Source: Actinomadura harenae (GTDB taxonomy: Bacteria > Actinomycetota > Actinomycetes > Streptosporangiales > Streptosporangiaceae). Taken from it: DNA of 64,000 nucleotides. Positions 7,998 through 16,303 of the stretch are shown here, piece after piece. The stretch covers positions 1 to 64,000 of the forward strand of contig NZ_RFFG01000043.1 of the NCBI RefSeq assembly GCF_003696215.1, given 5' to 3'. Position 1 is the first letter of the stretch; the number at the start of each line of letters is the position of its first letter. The notes under the pieces are model-generated. The model was not told where the DNA came from and made no database searches. It saw nothing but the letters and a program-made list of their open reading frames with translations. Position numbers and translations under genes: made by a program.

Positions 7998-8828
7998 GTG
8001 CAGGGACGGTCCCTCAGTCAGGTGCAGACCGCCGTGGTCACCACCCTGGCCATCGCGGTGCTGGGCCCGGTCGCCGGAGTGCTCTGGCACGCGGTGTCGC
8101 CCACGGTGACCTTCGTCGTGGTGCGCGGTGAGGCCTACTTCGCCGACGGCGAGAGCCAGGCGCCGATCGGCACCGACGCCCGGTTCGCCCTGATCGGCAT
8201 CGTCGCCGGGCTGCTGTGCGGCCTGGTCGCCTACCGGTTCGGCGGACGCGACAACGACGTCCCGCTGCTCGTCGGCCTCGCCCTCGGCGGGACGGCGGCG
8301 GCCCTGCTCGCCTGGTGGGTCGGCCACCGGTTCGGGCTCGCGCACTACCAGCACGTCCTCCGGACGGGCGCGGACGGCACCGAGGTCAAGGGCCCGCCCG
8401 ACGTCCGCGCGCGCGGCCTCCTGGTCTTCTGGCCACTGGCCGCGGTCGCCGCCTACGCCGCCCTCGAAGTGATCGTCAAACGCCTCCCCGCCGACACCTC
8501 CTCCGCCGCCGACTCCTCCTCCTCCGCCGCCGACTCCGGTGCCCCGGCCGACGGTGACGCGCCCCCGCCCCACGGTGGCACGGCCCCGTCCGGCAACGGC
8601 GCGACCCCGGCCGACGGCGGCACGGCCCCGGCCGACAGTGACACGGTCCCGTCCGACAGTGACACGGCCCCGTCCGGTAATGGCGCGGCCTCGCCCGACC
8701 CTGGCGCGGCTCCGGCCGACGGTGGCGCGGGCTCGGGTGGGGAAGGGCGCGCGGTCGGAGGGGGCTCCGATGAGGACGGGCCCGCGGGGGACGGGACGAA
8801 GGGCGTGCGGCGCGAGACGTCGGGTTAG
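7998..8828 (+). CDS. DUF2567-type membrane protein with a repetitive tail
   Basis: The 276-residue protein has four likely membrane segments (about 9-35, 63-80, 89-108 and 136-155) and the stretch DARFALIGIVAGLLCGLVAY, which I associate with DUF2567, an actinobacterial family of unknown function. From about residue 160 it becomes a hydrophilic Ala/Pro/Gly/Ser/Asp tail containing eight 7-residue repeats. GTG 7998 has GAGGAG 8 nt upstream. Its TAG stop overlaps the TAA stop of the convergent ybaK-like gene (TTAG at 8825-8828), leaving no room for a terminator. Confidence 0.65.
   Translation: MQGRSLSQVQTAVVTTLAIAVLGPVAGVLWHAVSPTVTFVVVRGEAYFADGESQAPIGTDARFALIGIVAGLLCGLVAYRFGGRDNDVPLLVGLALGGTAAALLAWWVGHRFGLAHYQHVLRTGADGTEVKGPPDVRARGLLVFWPLAAVAAYAALEVIVKRLPADTSSAADSSSSAADSGAPADGDAPPPHGGTAPSGNGATPADGGTAPADSDTVPSDSDTAPSGNGAASPDPGAAPADGGAGSGGEGRAVGGGSDEDGPAGDGTKGVRRETSG
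8556..8723 (+). repeat. Eight tandem 21-bp degenerate repeats in a coding region
   Basis: Codons 187-242 of the DUF2567 protein consist of eight in-frame 7-residue units with the pattern (G/D)-(T/A)-(A/V)-P-x-(D/G)-x. The DNA units are diverged but keep the 21-bp phase, for example two neighbouring units built on GACACGGTCCCGTCC and GACACGGCCCCGTCC. Confidence 0.8.
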
Positions 8829-9325
8829 CGGCGGGCGATCGCGGCGAGCCGGGCGCCGGTGAGCCGGACGAGGTCGGCGGGGGCCAGCTCGATCTGGAGT
8901 CCGCGCCGTCCGGCCGAGACGTAGACGGTCTCCAGGGCCGACACGGACTCGTCGATCACGGTCGGCAGCCGCTTCCTCTGCCCGAGCGGGCTGATCCCGC
9001 CGACGACGTAGCCGGTGGCGCGCTCGGCGTCCTGCGGGTCGGCCATCTGGGCCTTCTTGCCCCCGGCGGCGGAGGCGAGCGCCTTCAGGTCCAGCGAGGC
9101 CGACACCGGGACGACCCCGACGGTGAGCCTCCCGTCCACCTCGGCGAGCAGCGTCTTGAAGATCCGGTCGTGGGCGATGCCGAGGGCGTCGGCCGCGGCC
9201 TCGCCGTAGGACTCGGCGTCCGGGTCCACCTCGTAGGGGTGCAGCCCGTACTCGATCTTCGCCTTCGCCGCGGCCACCGTCGCCGGGGTGCCGGTGCCGC
9301 CCTGCTGCCGCTTTCCCTTCGCCAT
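8825..9325 (-). CDS. Cys-tRNA(Pro)/Cys-tRNA(Cys) deacylase, YbaK/EbsC type
   Basis: The 166-residue protein fits the YbaK editing domain: PATVAAAKAKIEYGLHPYE at the N-terminus, HDRIFKTLLAEVDG near 52-65, VVPVSASLDLKALA, KKAQMADPQDAERATGYVVGGISPLGQRKRLPTVID and a C-terminal strand with QIELAPADLVRLT. The family removes misacylated Cys (or Ala) from tRNA in the cytoplasm. ATG 9325 has AGGAT just upstream. It follows the LON-domain gene by 50 nt on the same strand and may be cotranscribed with it. Confidence 0.88.
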   Translation of the reverse strand: MAKGKRQQGGTGTPATVAAAKAKIEYGLHPYEVDPDAESYGEAAADALGIAHDRIFKTLLAEVDGRLTVGVVPVSASLDLKALASAAGGKKAQMADPQDAERATGYVVGGISPLGQRKRLPTVIDESVSALETVYVSAGRRGLQIELAPADLVRLTGARLAAIARR

Positions 9326-9375
9326 GGGCCCATCCTGCCGCAAAGGACGATCAGGCCGCGCGGGACGCGGGCCCG

Positions 9376-10140
9376 TCAGTTGGGGTGGGCCGAGGCGTCC
9401 AGGAACTGCCCGGCGGGGACGGTCGGCAGCGCGTCCAGCAGCCGGGTCTCGCGGAGCAGCAGGTCGCGTTCGGCGCGCAGCCGGTGCGCGGCGTCCTCGG
9501 CGGCGAGCAGCCGCTGCTTGTCCGCCGGGTCGAGCACGGTCGCCGCCGCGACCAGGTAGGACAGGGCGACGGGGTCGTCCGGGAGCTCGGCCGGGTCGCC
9601 CACGTCCGCGCCCGCCGCCGCGAGCCGGTGCCGGTACAGGTGGAACAGCCGCCGGACGCGCCGGACCAGGTCGGCGCCCGCCGCCCCCGTCTCCTCCGGC
9701 AGGTACTCGACGTCCCCGCACAGGTAGGGGCCGGAACGGTCCAGCTCCTTCAGCCGGAACCGCCGTCCGCCGACCGAGACGACGTCGTACCGGTCCTCCG
9801 GCAGCGGGACGACCTCCTGGAGATCGGCGACGCAGCCGATCTCCGCCAGGCGCAGCGGCGCGGGCGGCTCACCGGCGCCGCCGAGGCCGCTCAGCCCGTC
9901 GGACGCGAGGGGCTCGGCGGGGACGCCAGGACCGCCCGGTTCCCCGGGGACCCCCGGAACGCCGAAACCGGCGGTCTCGCGGCCGAGTTCGAGCGCGACG
10001 ACCCCGAACCGGTGGGGTTCCGGGCCGGCCCGCAGGTCCGCCAGCATCCTGAGGTAGCGCTCCTCGAACAGGTGGAGCGGCAGGACGACGCCGGGGAACA
10101 GGACGGCGCTCAGGGGGAACAGCGCGATCCGATCGGTCAT
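9376..10140 (-). CDS. LON substrate-binding domain protein
   Basis: The 254-residue protein starts with the LON N-terminal domain signature: ALFPLSAVLFPGVVLPLHLFEERY, then RFGVVALE and CVADLQEVVPLPEDRYDVVSVGGRRFRLKEL. It has no AAA+ or protease domain, so it is a stand-alone LON-domain protein, a common actinobacterial gene of unproven function. The C-terminal half is helical. ATG 10140 follows GGGGAGGA. A Gly/Pro-rich insertion near 55-85 is probably a flexible loop. Confidence 0.85.
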   Translation of the reverse strand: MTDRIALFPLSAVLFPGVVLPLHLFEERYLRMLADLRAGPEPHRFGVVALELGRETAGFGVPGVPGEPGGPGVPAEPLASDGLSGLGGAGEPPAPLRLAEIGCVADLQEVVPLPEDRYDVVSVGGRRFRLKELDRSGPYLCGDVEYLPEETGAAGADLVRRVRRLFHLYRHRLAAAGADVGDPAELPDDPVALSYLVAAATVLDPADKQRLLAAEDAAHRLRAERDLLLRETRLLDALPTVPAGQFLDASAHPN

Positions 10141-10345
10141 CGCGTCCTCCCCACTCGTGCCCGCCCCGGGCCGGTCGCGACAGGTGCCCTCTCCGCCAGA
10201 CTACGTCGCCAGGCCCGGCGGGGGCAGTCGCCCGCGGGGCGCCCGGAGGTGGCCGGAACGGGGCATGGGGGCATGGTCACACCGGGCCGGTTCCGGTGAA
10301 ACGGCCGGTCGCGGGCCTGGGGACGCCACTAGCGTCGTCCCACTC

Positions 10346-10365
10346 CCGGGGGGTTCGCCCCCCGG
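10346..10365 (+). other. UUCG hairpin in the leader of a small membrane protein gene
   Basis: Eight perfect G-C pairs (CCGGGGGG/CCCCCCGG) close a TTCG tetraloop about 10 nt before the purine-rich ribosome-binding site of the 81-residue gene. It could stabilise the 5' end of the mRNA or end an upstream transcript; no upstream plus-strand gene is close. Confidence 0.55.
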
Positions 10366-10389
10366 AAACGACCTGGAGAAGGCCCGACA

Positions 10390-10635
10390 ATGTGGCTCAA
10401 CCTGTTCATGCTGGGAGCGGCGAGCCTGGCCGTCGGCTTCGTGCTCGGCTGGATCGTCGCCTGTCCGCGCCGCTGGGACGCGCACTTCCACGACGAGGCC
10501 GCGCACGGCCCCGACGCCGCCCGCGCCGTTCCCGAGGCCCGGGACCCGTCCGCCGAGACCGTGGCCGCCCGGCGGGCGCGGGTTCCGATCCGGGAGCGGG
10601 CGACCGCGCTCACCCGCCTCGCCGGACGCGCCTGA
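10390..10635 (+). CDS. Small membrane-anchored protein of unknown function
   Basis: The 81-residue product has one N-terminal hydrophobic helix (about 3-24, LFMLGAASLAVGFVLGWIV) ending at a Cys, then a hydrophilic Ala/Arg-rich tail. GGAGAAGG lies 8 nt before ATG 10390. It resembles the small single-pass proteins of actinomycete membranes, but I recognise no family. The tail probably faces the cytoplasm by the positive-inside rule. Confidence 0.6.
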   Translation: MWLNLFMLGAASLAVGFVLGWIVACPRRWDAHFHDEAAHGPDAARAVPEARDPSAETVAARRARVPIRERATALTRLAGRA

Positions 10636-10740
10636 CCACCGCCACCTGATCACCGGTGGGCGGCTCCCGGGCCCATGGATCAGTCCATTCCCGTGGATTG
10701 GCCGTTTCAGGACGGCGGACGCGCGGTTAGCGTCGAGGGC

Positions 10741-11550
10741 ATGAGAATGCTGGTCGTCGACGCCTTCACCGAACGCCCGTTCGCCGGGAATCCCGCCGGG
10801 GTCTGCCTGCTGGACGGTCCCGCCGACCCGGTCTGGATGCAGCGGGTCGCCGCCGAGATGAAGCACTCCGAGACCGCGTTCGTCCGGCCGCTGACCGGCC
10901 CGGACGCCGATTTCGAGCTGCGCTGGTTCACCACGCTCGTCGAGGTGGGCCTGTGCGGGCACGCGACGCTGGCCGCGGCGCACGCGCTGTTCGGCACGGG
11001 CGTCGCGGAACCGGACCGGCCGCTCCGGTTCCGCACCCTGCACAGCGGCGTCCTGACCGTGACGCCCGCGCCCGGGGGCGGCCTGGCCATGGACTTCCCG
11101 GCGTGCCCGCCCGAGGAGATCATCGAGCCGGAGGGCCTGTCGGCGGCGCTCGGCGTCCCGGTGGCCTGGACGGGCCGGACGGCGATCGGCGACATCCTCG
11201 CCGAGGTCGCCGACGCCAAGACCGTCCGGACGCTGACGCCGGACGTCGCCGCGGTCACGGCGATCGACGCGCGCGGGGTGATCGTCACGGCGTCCGCCGA
11301 GCCCGGCGCGGACCACGACTTCGTGTCGCGGTTCTTCGGCGCCGGCGGGCTGGGCGACGGCGAGGACCCGGTGACCGGCTCGGCGCACTGCGCCCTGGCG
11401 CCGTTCTGGGCCGCCCGCCTCGGACGCGACGCACTGACCGGGTACCAGGCGTCCGACCGCGGCGGGTACGTCCGGACGGAGCTGCGCGGCGACCGGGTCG
11501 TCCTCACCGGCGGGGCCGTCACCGTCCTGGACGGGACGCTCTCCGCCTGA
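10741..11550 (+). CDS. PhzF-family isomerase/epimerase-like protein
   Basis: The 269-residue protein has both halves of the diaminopimelate-epimerase-like fold: VVDAFTERPFAGNPAGVCLL at the start, the catalytic-type Glu in HSETAFV (about residue 45), WFTTLVEVGLCGHATLAAAH, and DFVSRFFGAGGLGDGEDPVTGSAHCALAPFW in the second half. PhzF acts in phenazine synthesis, but most family members, and probably this one, have unknown substrates; no phenazine genes are nearby. ATG 10741 is chosen over an upstream ATG at 10675 because homology-like sequence begins there and TAGCGT lies 7 nt upstream (leaderless pattern). Confidence 0.85.
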   Translation: MRMLVVDAFTERPFAGNPAGVCLLDGPADPVWMQRVAAEMKHSETAFVRPLTGPDADFELRWFTTLVEVGLCGHATLAAAHALFGTGVAEPDRPLRFRTLHSGVLTVTPAPGGGLAMDFPACPPEEIIEPEGLSAALGVPVAWTGRTAIGDILAEVADAKTVRTLTPDVAAVTAIDARGVIVTASAEPGADHDFVSRFFGAGGLGDGEDPVTGSAHCALAPFWAARLGRDALTGYQASDRGGYVRTELRGDRVVLTGGAVTVLDGTLSA

Positions 11551-11613
11551 CCGTCCGGGGAACGCGGACGTAACGGAAGGCGCCCGCGATCGGAAGTCGC
11601 CAAGGAACGCGCT

Positions 11614-11654
11614 ACGCCCCGGCTCCCGCACTGGGAGGGCGGGAACCGGGGCGT
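11614..11654 (+). terminator. Terminator after the PhzF gene
   Basis: A 9-bp outer stem (11614-11622 with 11646-11654) and a 6-bp inner stem (11624-11629 with 11639-11644) form one long hairpin in the gap before the his operon. It should insulate hisD from the upstream gene. Confidence 0.7.
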
Positions 11655-11840
11655 CAGCGGCCACCGCGACCATGTCCGCCGGCCACATTCGCCGAGGTGG
11701 GCGCGGCGGTCACCGTTCTTTTCCCTGTCGGGCAGCTTGCCGGTGGGGGAGACTTTCCGCTCCGCGCCGGTGCCGCGCCCGCCTCCGCCGTGCGCGGATG
11801 TCGCGTGCGTCACATACGTCCCCCGAGCCGTCGTGACGCG

Positions 11841-11891
11841 CGTCTCGGCAGGCGAGACGGTGCTTCGTCGTTTGGACGCACTCCGTAGACT
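11841..11891 (+). promoter_or_regulatory. hisD promoter region with palindrome and leaderless -10 box
   Basis: CGTCTC-GGCAGGC-GAGACG with a trailing G (11841-11860) repeats the element at 743-762 in 17 of 20 positions. TAGACT (11886-11891) lies 6 nt before GTG 11898, so the his operon mRNA probably starts at or next to the start codon. The palindrome would then sit around -38 to -57, a usual activator position. No -35 consensus is visible. Confidence 0.55.
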
Positions 11892-11897
11892 GGACGG

Positions 11898-13205
11898 GTG
11901 ATCTCCCGTATCGACCTGCGCGGATCCCTTCCCGGCGACCTGCGCTCCGTGCTGCCCCGCGCCGAACTCGACGTCGAGGCCGCCCTTGAGAAGGTGCGGC
12001 CCATCTGCGAGGACGTGCGCCATCACGGGGCCGCGGCCGTGCGGAAGTACACCGAGCGGTTCGACGGCGTCGCGCAGGAGTCCACCCGCGTCCCCGCGGA
12101 GGAGATCGGGAAGGCGCTCGCCGGCCTCGACCCGGCCGTCCGGGACGCGCTGGAGGAGGCGATCCGCCGCACCCGCAAGGTCCACCGCGACCAGCGCCGC
12201 ACCGACGTGACGACGCAGGTGGTGCCCGGCGGCACCGTCACCGAGAAGTGGATCCCGGTCGGACGCGTCGGCCTGTACGTGCCGGGCGGACGCGCCGTCT
12301 ACCCGTCCAGCGTCGTGATGAACGTCGTCCCGGCGCAGGAGGCCGGGGTCGGCTCGCTCGCGGTCACCTCGCCCGCGCAGAAGGACTTCGGCGGCCTGCC
12401 GCACCCGACGATCCTGGCGGCGTGCGCGCTGCTCGGGGTGGACGAGGTGTACGCGGCGGGCGGCGCCCAGGCGGTCGCGATGTTCGCCTACGGCACCGAG
12501 GAGTGCCCGCGCGCCGACCTGGTCACCGGCCCCGGCAACATCTGGGTCGCGGCGGCCAAGCGGCTGCTCAAGGGCGTGATCGGCATCGACTCCGAGGCCG
12601 GCCCGACCGAGATCGCCGTCCTCGCCGACCGCACCGCCGACCCGGTGCACGTCGCCGCCGACCTGATCAGCCAGGCCGAGCACGACGTCCTCGCGGCGGC
12701 CGTGCTGGTCACCGACTCGCCCGAGCTCGCCGACGCGGTCGAGGCCGAGCTCGCGGTCCAGGTGGGCCGCACCAAGCACGGTGAGCGCATCACCGAGGCG
12801 CTCGCGGGCCGCCAGTCCGGGATCGTCCTGGTGGACGACGTCGAGGCGGGCCTGAAGGTCGTCGACGCGTACGCCGCCGAGCACCTGGAGATCCAGACCG
12901 CGGACGCGGACGCCGTCGCCGCGCGGGTCCGGAACGCGGGCGCGGTCTTCGTCGGGGCGTTCGCGCCCGTGTCGCTGGGGGACTACCTGGCGGGCTCCAA
13001 CCATGTCCTTCCGACCGGCGGATGCGCGTGCCATTCGTCCGGCCTGTCGGTCCAGTCGTTCCTGCGCGGCGTCCATGTCGTGAAGTACGACCGGACCGCC
13101 CTCGCGGACGCCACCGCGCGTGTGGTGACGCTCGCCGAGGCCGAGGACCTGCCCGCCCACGGGGCCGCGATGAAGGCCCGCTTCGACTGGGAGATCCCTT
13201 CTTGA
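11898..13205 (+). CDS. hisD: Histidinol dehydrogenase
   Basis: The 435-residue enzyme performs the last two steps of histidine synthesis, NAD-dependent oxidation of histidinol to histidine. It shows WIPVGRVGLYVPGG near 117-130, PNIW-type segment GPGNIWVAAAK, DSEAGPTEIAVLAD with zinc and substrate ligands, LISQAEHD, and LGDYLAGSNHVLPTGG near the end. Length is normal. GTG 11898 opens the transcript and fits the leaderless pattern. It is first in an operon whose genes mostly overlap. Confidence 0.96.
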   Translation: MISRIDLRGSLPGDLRSVLPRAELDVEAALEKVRPICEDVRHHGAAAVRKYTERFDGVAQESTRVPAEEIGKALAGLDPAVRDALEEAIRRTRKVHRDQRRTDVTTQVVPGGTVTEKWIPVGRVGLYVPGGRAVYPSSVVMNVVPAQEAGVGSLAVTSPAQKDFGGLPHPTILAACALLGVDEVYAAGGAQAVAMFAYGTEECPRADLVTGPGNIWVAAAKRLLKGVIGIDSEAGPTEIAVLADRTADPVHVAADLISQAEHDVLAAAVLVTDSPELADAVEAELAVQVGRTKHGERITEALAGRQSGIVLVDDVEAGLKVVDAYAAEHLEIQTADADAVAARVRNAGAVFVGAFAPVSLGDYLAGSNHVLPTGGCACHSSGLSVQSFLRGVHVVKYDRTALADATARVVTLAEAEDLPAHGAAMKARFDWEIPS

Positions 13206-14311
13206 CTTCCCTCTCCGACCTCCCGATCCGCGACGACCTGCGGGGCCGGGAGCCCTACGGGGCACCCCAGCTGGACGTCCCGGTCGCGCTGAACACCAAC
13301 GAGAACCCGTACCCGCCGTCCGAGCGGCTCGTGAAGGCGCTCGGCGAGGCCGTCATGGACGTCGCGGGCGCGCTGAACCGCTACCCGGACCGCGACGCCG
13401 TGGCGCTGCGCGACGGGCTGGCCGCGTTCCTGAACGCCGACACGCCCGGGGCCGGGCTGACCGGACGGCACGTCTGGGCGGCGAACGGCTCCAACGAGAT
13501 CATCCAGCAGATCCTCCAGGCGTTCGGCGGGCACGGCCGGACGGCGCTGGGGTTCGAGCCGTCCTACTCGATGCACCCGATCATCACCGGGGTCACCGGC
13601 ACCCGCTGGGTCAACGCGTTCCGCGACGAGGACTTCGGGCTCGAACCCGAGGCCGCGGTGCGGGCCGTCCGGGAGCACCGGCCGGACGTGGTGTTCCTGA
13701 CCTCGCCGAACAACCCGACCGGCACGGCGCTGCCGCTCGCCGCGATCGAGGCCGTCCTCGACGCGGCGCCCGGCATGGTCGTGGTGGACGAGGCGTACGC
13801 CGAGTTCCGCCGGGAGGGCACGCCGTCCGCGCTGACCCTGCTGGACGGCCACCCGCGGCTGATCGTCACCCGGACGATGTCCAAGGCGTTCGCGATGGCC
13901 GGGACGCGCCTCGGCTACCTCGCCGCCGACCCGGCCGTGATCGACGCGCTGCTGCTCGTCCGGCTGCCGTACCACCTGTCGGCCGTGACGCAGGCCGTCG
14001 CGCGCACCGCGCTCGAGCACTCCGTTGAGCTGCTCGGCTCGGTCGGGGAGCTGCGCCGCGAGCGCGACGCGATCGTGGGGTGGCTGCGCGGCGAGGGCCA
14101 CCGCGTCGCCGACTCCGACGCCAACTTCGTCCTGTTCGGGACGTTCCCCGACCGCCGCCGCGTGTGGCAGGGGATGCTCGACCGCGGCGTCCTGATCCGG
14201 GAGGTGGGACCGCCCGAGTGGCTGCGGGTCAGCGTCGGCACCCCGGCGGAGATGGACGCCTTCAAGACCGCACTCAAGGCCGCCGAGGCCGGGACCGAGG
14301 AGAGCAAGTGA
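13202..14311 (+). CDS. hisC: Histidinol-phosphate aminotransferase
   Basis: The 369-residue PLP enzyme makes histidinol phosphate from imidazole acetol phosphate. It carries LNTNENPYPPS near 31-41, NGSNEIIQQILQAF, FLTSPNNPTGTALP, VVVDEAYAEF, and the PLP lysine in TRTMSKAFAMAGTRLGY. The start is TTG 13202, which overlaps the hisD stop (TTGA) and has GGGAGA upstream. No ATG or GTG fits the family's N-terminus, so translation is probably coupled to hisD. Confidence 0.94.
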   Translation: MTSLSDLPIRDDLRGREPYGAPQLDVPVALNTNENPYPPSERLVKALGEAVMDVAGALNRYPDRDAVALRDGLAAFLNADTPGAGLTGRHVWAANGSNEIIQQILQAFGGHGRTALGFEPSYSMHPIITGVTGTRWVNAFRDEDFGLEPEAAVRAVREHRPDVVFLTSPNNPTGTALPLAAIEAVLDAAPGMVVVDEAYAEFRREGTPSALTLLDGHPRLIVTRTMSKAFAMAGTRLGYLAADPAVIDALLLVRLPYHLSAVTQAVARTALEHSVELLGSVGELRRERDAIVGWLRGEGHRVADSDANFVLFGTFPDRRRVWQGMLDRGVLIREVGPPEWLRVSVGTPAEMDAFKTALKAAEAGTEESK

Positions 14312-14901
14312 GCCGCACGGGCAGGGTCTCGAGGGGGACCAAGGAGACCGAGGTCCTCGTCGAGATCGACCTCGACGGGACCGGTGTCGTCGACGTCGCC
14401 ACCGGCGTCGGATTCTTCGACCACATGCTCGCCCAGCTCGGCAAGCACGGCGCGTTCGACCTGACGGTCAAGACGACCGGCGACCTGTACATCGACAGCC
14501 ACCACACGATCGAGGACACCGCGATCGCGCTCGGCCAGGCGTTCCGCGAGGCGCTCGGCGACAAGGCGGGCATCCGCCGGTTCGCCAACGCCTCGGTGCC
14601 GCTGGACGAGGCGCTCGCGCAGGTCACCGTGGACATCGCGGGCCGTCCGTACCTGGTGCACAGCGAGCCCGAGGGCATGGCCCCGATGATCGGCCCGGAG
14701 TACGACACGACGATGACCCGGCACGTCCTGGAGTCGTTCGTCTCCAACGCGGGCGTCTGCCTGCACGTCCACGTGCCGTACGGCCGCAACGCGCACCACA
14801 TCGTGGAGGCGCAGTTCAAGGCGCTCGCGCGGGCGCTGCGGGACGCGGTCGCGTTCGACCCGAAGGTGCACGGCATCCCGTCCACCAAGGGAGCCCTGTA
14901 G
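14308..14901 (+). CDS. hisB: Imidazoleglycerol-phosphate dehydratase
   Basis: The 197-residue enzyme dehydrates imidazole glycerol phosphate. Motifs include GVGFFDHMLAQLGKHG, the metal-binding DSHHTIEDTAIALGQA, AGRPYLVH and GRNAHHIVEAQFKALARAL. It is the monofunctional actinobacterial type with no HAD phosphatase domain; histidinol-phosphate phosphatase is not in this window. GTG 14308 overlaps the hisC stop (GTGA). Confidence 0.96.
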   Translation: MSRTGRVSRGTKETEVLVEIDLDGTGVVDVATGVGFFDHMLAQLGKHGAFDLTVKTTGDLYIDSHHTIEDTAIALGQAFREALGDKAGIRRFANASVPLDEALAQVTVDIAGRPYLVHSEPEGMAPMIGPEYDTTMTRHVLESFVSNAGVCLHVHVPYGRNAHHIVEAQFKALARALRDAVAFDPKVHGIPSTKGAL

Positions 14902-14903
14902 GC

Positions 14904-15545
14904 ATGGGCAAGTCGATCGTCGTCCTCGACTACGGGTCGGGGAACCTGCGCTCGGCCGAGCGCGCCGTCGCGCGGCACGGCGTGGACGTCACCGTGACGT
15001 CCGACTTCGACACCGCCCTCGCCGCGGACGGCCTGGTCGTCCCCGGTGTCGGCGCGTTCGAGGCGTGCATGACCGGGCTGCGGAAGATCAAGGGCGAGCG
15101 GATCATCGGACGGCGGCTCGCGGGCGGCCGTCCGGTGCTCGGCATCTGCGTCGGCATGCAGATCCTGTTCGAGCGGGGCGTCGAGCACGGTGTGGAGACC
15201 GAGGGCTGCGACGAGTGGCCGGGGACGGTCGAGCGGCTGTCCGCGCCCGTCCTGCCGCACATGGGCTGGAACACCGTGGACGTCCCGTCCGGCTCGCGGC
15301 TGTTCGCCGGGCTCGACGCCGAAACGCGCTTCTACTTCGTGCACTCCTACGGCGTGAAGAACTGGGAGCTGCAGGCCGACCCGTCCGGGAACATCCGGCC
15401 GCCGCTGGTCACGTGGGCCGAGCATGGCGACCGCTTCGTCGCCGCCGTCGAGAACGGCCCGCTGTGCGCCACCCAGTTCCATCCGGAGAAGTCCGGCGAC
15501 GCCGGAGCCCAGCTCCTGGAGAACTGGCTCGCCACGGTCGACTGA
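14904..15545 (+). CDS. hisH: Imidazole glycerol phosphate synthase, glutaminase subunit
   Basis: The 213-residue class-I glutamine amidotransferase supplies ammonia to HisF. The nucleophile Cys (about 82) is in GICVGMQILFERG, and His and Glu lie in QFHPEKSG near 194. VVLDYGSGNLRS at the start and YFVHSYGVKNW near 150 are typical. ATG 14904 lies 2 nt after the hisB stop. HisF is three genes downstream. Confidence 0.96.
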   Translation: MGKSIVVLDYGSGNLRSAERAVARHGVDVTVTSDFDTALAADGLVVPGVGAFEACMTGLRKIKGERIIGRRLAGGRPVLGICVGMQILFERGVEHGVETEGCDEWPGTVERLSAPVLPHMGWNTVDVPSGSRLFAGLDAETRFYFVHSYGVKNWELQADPSGNIRPPLVTWAEHGDRFVAAVENGPLCATQFHPEKSGDAGAQLLENWLATVD

Positions 15546-15583
15546 CGTCCGTTCCGCATCCTCTCTGTCTGAGTAAGGACCCC

Positions 15584-16303
15584 ATGTCACTCACGCTGCT
15601 TCCCGCCGTTGACGTCGCCGACGGCCAGGCCGTGCGCCTGGTGCAGGGCGAGGCGGGCACCGAGACCTCCTACGGCGCGCCGCTGGAGGCCGCCCTCGCC
15701 TGGCAGGAGGCGGGCGCGGAGTGGATCCATCTGGTCGACCTCGACGCCGCGTTCGGCCGCGGCTCCAACCGCGAGCTGCTCGCCGAGGTCACCGGACGGC
15801 TGGACGTGAAGGTCGAGCTGTCCGGCGGCATCCGCGACGACGCGTCCCTGGAGGCGGCGCTCGCGACCGGCTGCCGGCGGGTCAACATCGGCACCGCCGC
15901 CCTGGAGGACCCGGCCTGGTGCCGCAAGATCATCGCCGAGTACGGCGACAGGATCGCGGTCGGCCTGGACGTCCGCGGCACCACGCTCGCCGCGCGCGGC
16001 TGGACCCGCGAGGGCGGCGACCTCTGGGAGGTCCTCGCCCGCCTGGAGGACGACGGCTGCCCCCGCTACGTCGTCACCGACGTCACCAAGGACGGCACGC
16101 TGCGCGGCCCGAACACCGAGCTTCTCCGCGAGGTCTGCGCCCGGACGGACAAGCCGGTCATCGCGTCCGGCGGCGTCTCGTCCCTGGACGACCTGCGCGC
16201 GCTCTCCGGTCTCGTTCCGGACGGCGTCGAGGGCGCGATCGTCGGGAAGGCGCTCTACGCGGGCGCGTTCACGCTGGTAGAGGCGCTGGAGGCCGTGCGT
16301 TGA
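15584..16303 (+). CDS. priA: Bifunctional phosphoribosyl isomerase (HisA/TrpF)
   Basis: The 239-residue beta-alpha-barrel isomerase starts LLPAVDVADGQAVRLVQG with catalytic Asp at about 10, and has the second catalytic Asp in VVTDVTKDGTLRGPN plus phosphate-binding IASGGVSS and GAIVGKALY. In actinomycetes this protein serves both the histidine pathway and the tryptophan pathway (PRA isomerase). No separate trpF is in the window, which agrees. ATG 15584 follows GTAAGGA after a 38-nt gap, the largest in the operon. Confidence 0.93.
   Translation: MSLTLLPAVDVADGQAVRLVQGEAGTETSYGAPLEAALAWQEAGAEWIHLVDLDAAFGRGSNRELLAEVTGRLDVKVELSGGIRDDASLEAALATGCRRVNIGTAALEDPAWCRKIIAEYGDRIAVGLDVRGTTLAARGWTREGGDLWEVLARLEDDGCPRYVVTDVTKDGTLRGPNTELLREVCARTDKPVIASGGVSSLDDLRALSGLVPDGVEGAIVGKALYAGAFTLVEALEAVR

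Noticed and set aside
8556..8723. Regular 21-bp repeats considered as a CRISPR or ncRNA array
   Set aside because: The repeats have no unique spacers and are in frame inside a coding sequence.
10675..10740. Upstream start for the PhzF protein adding 22 residues
   Set aside because: The extra residues do not resemble the family. A -10-like box lies within that segment, just before ATG 10741.
10741..11550. PhzF gene taken as evidence of a phenazine cluster
   Set aside because: No phzA-G partners are nearby, and most PhzF-family proteins are unrelated to phenazines.
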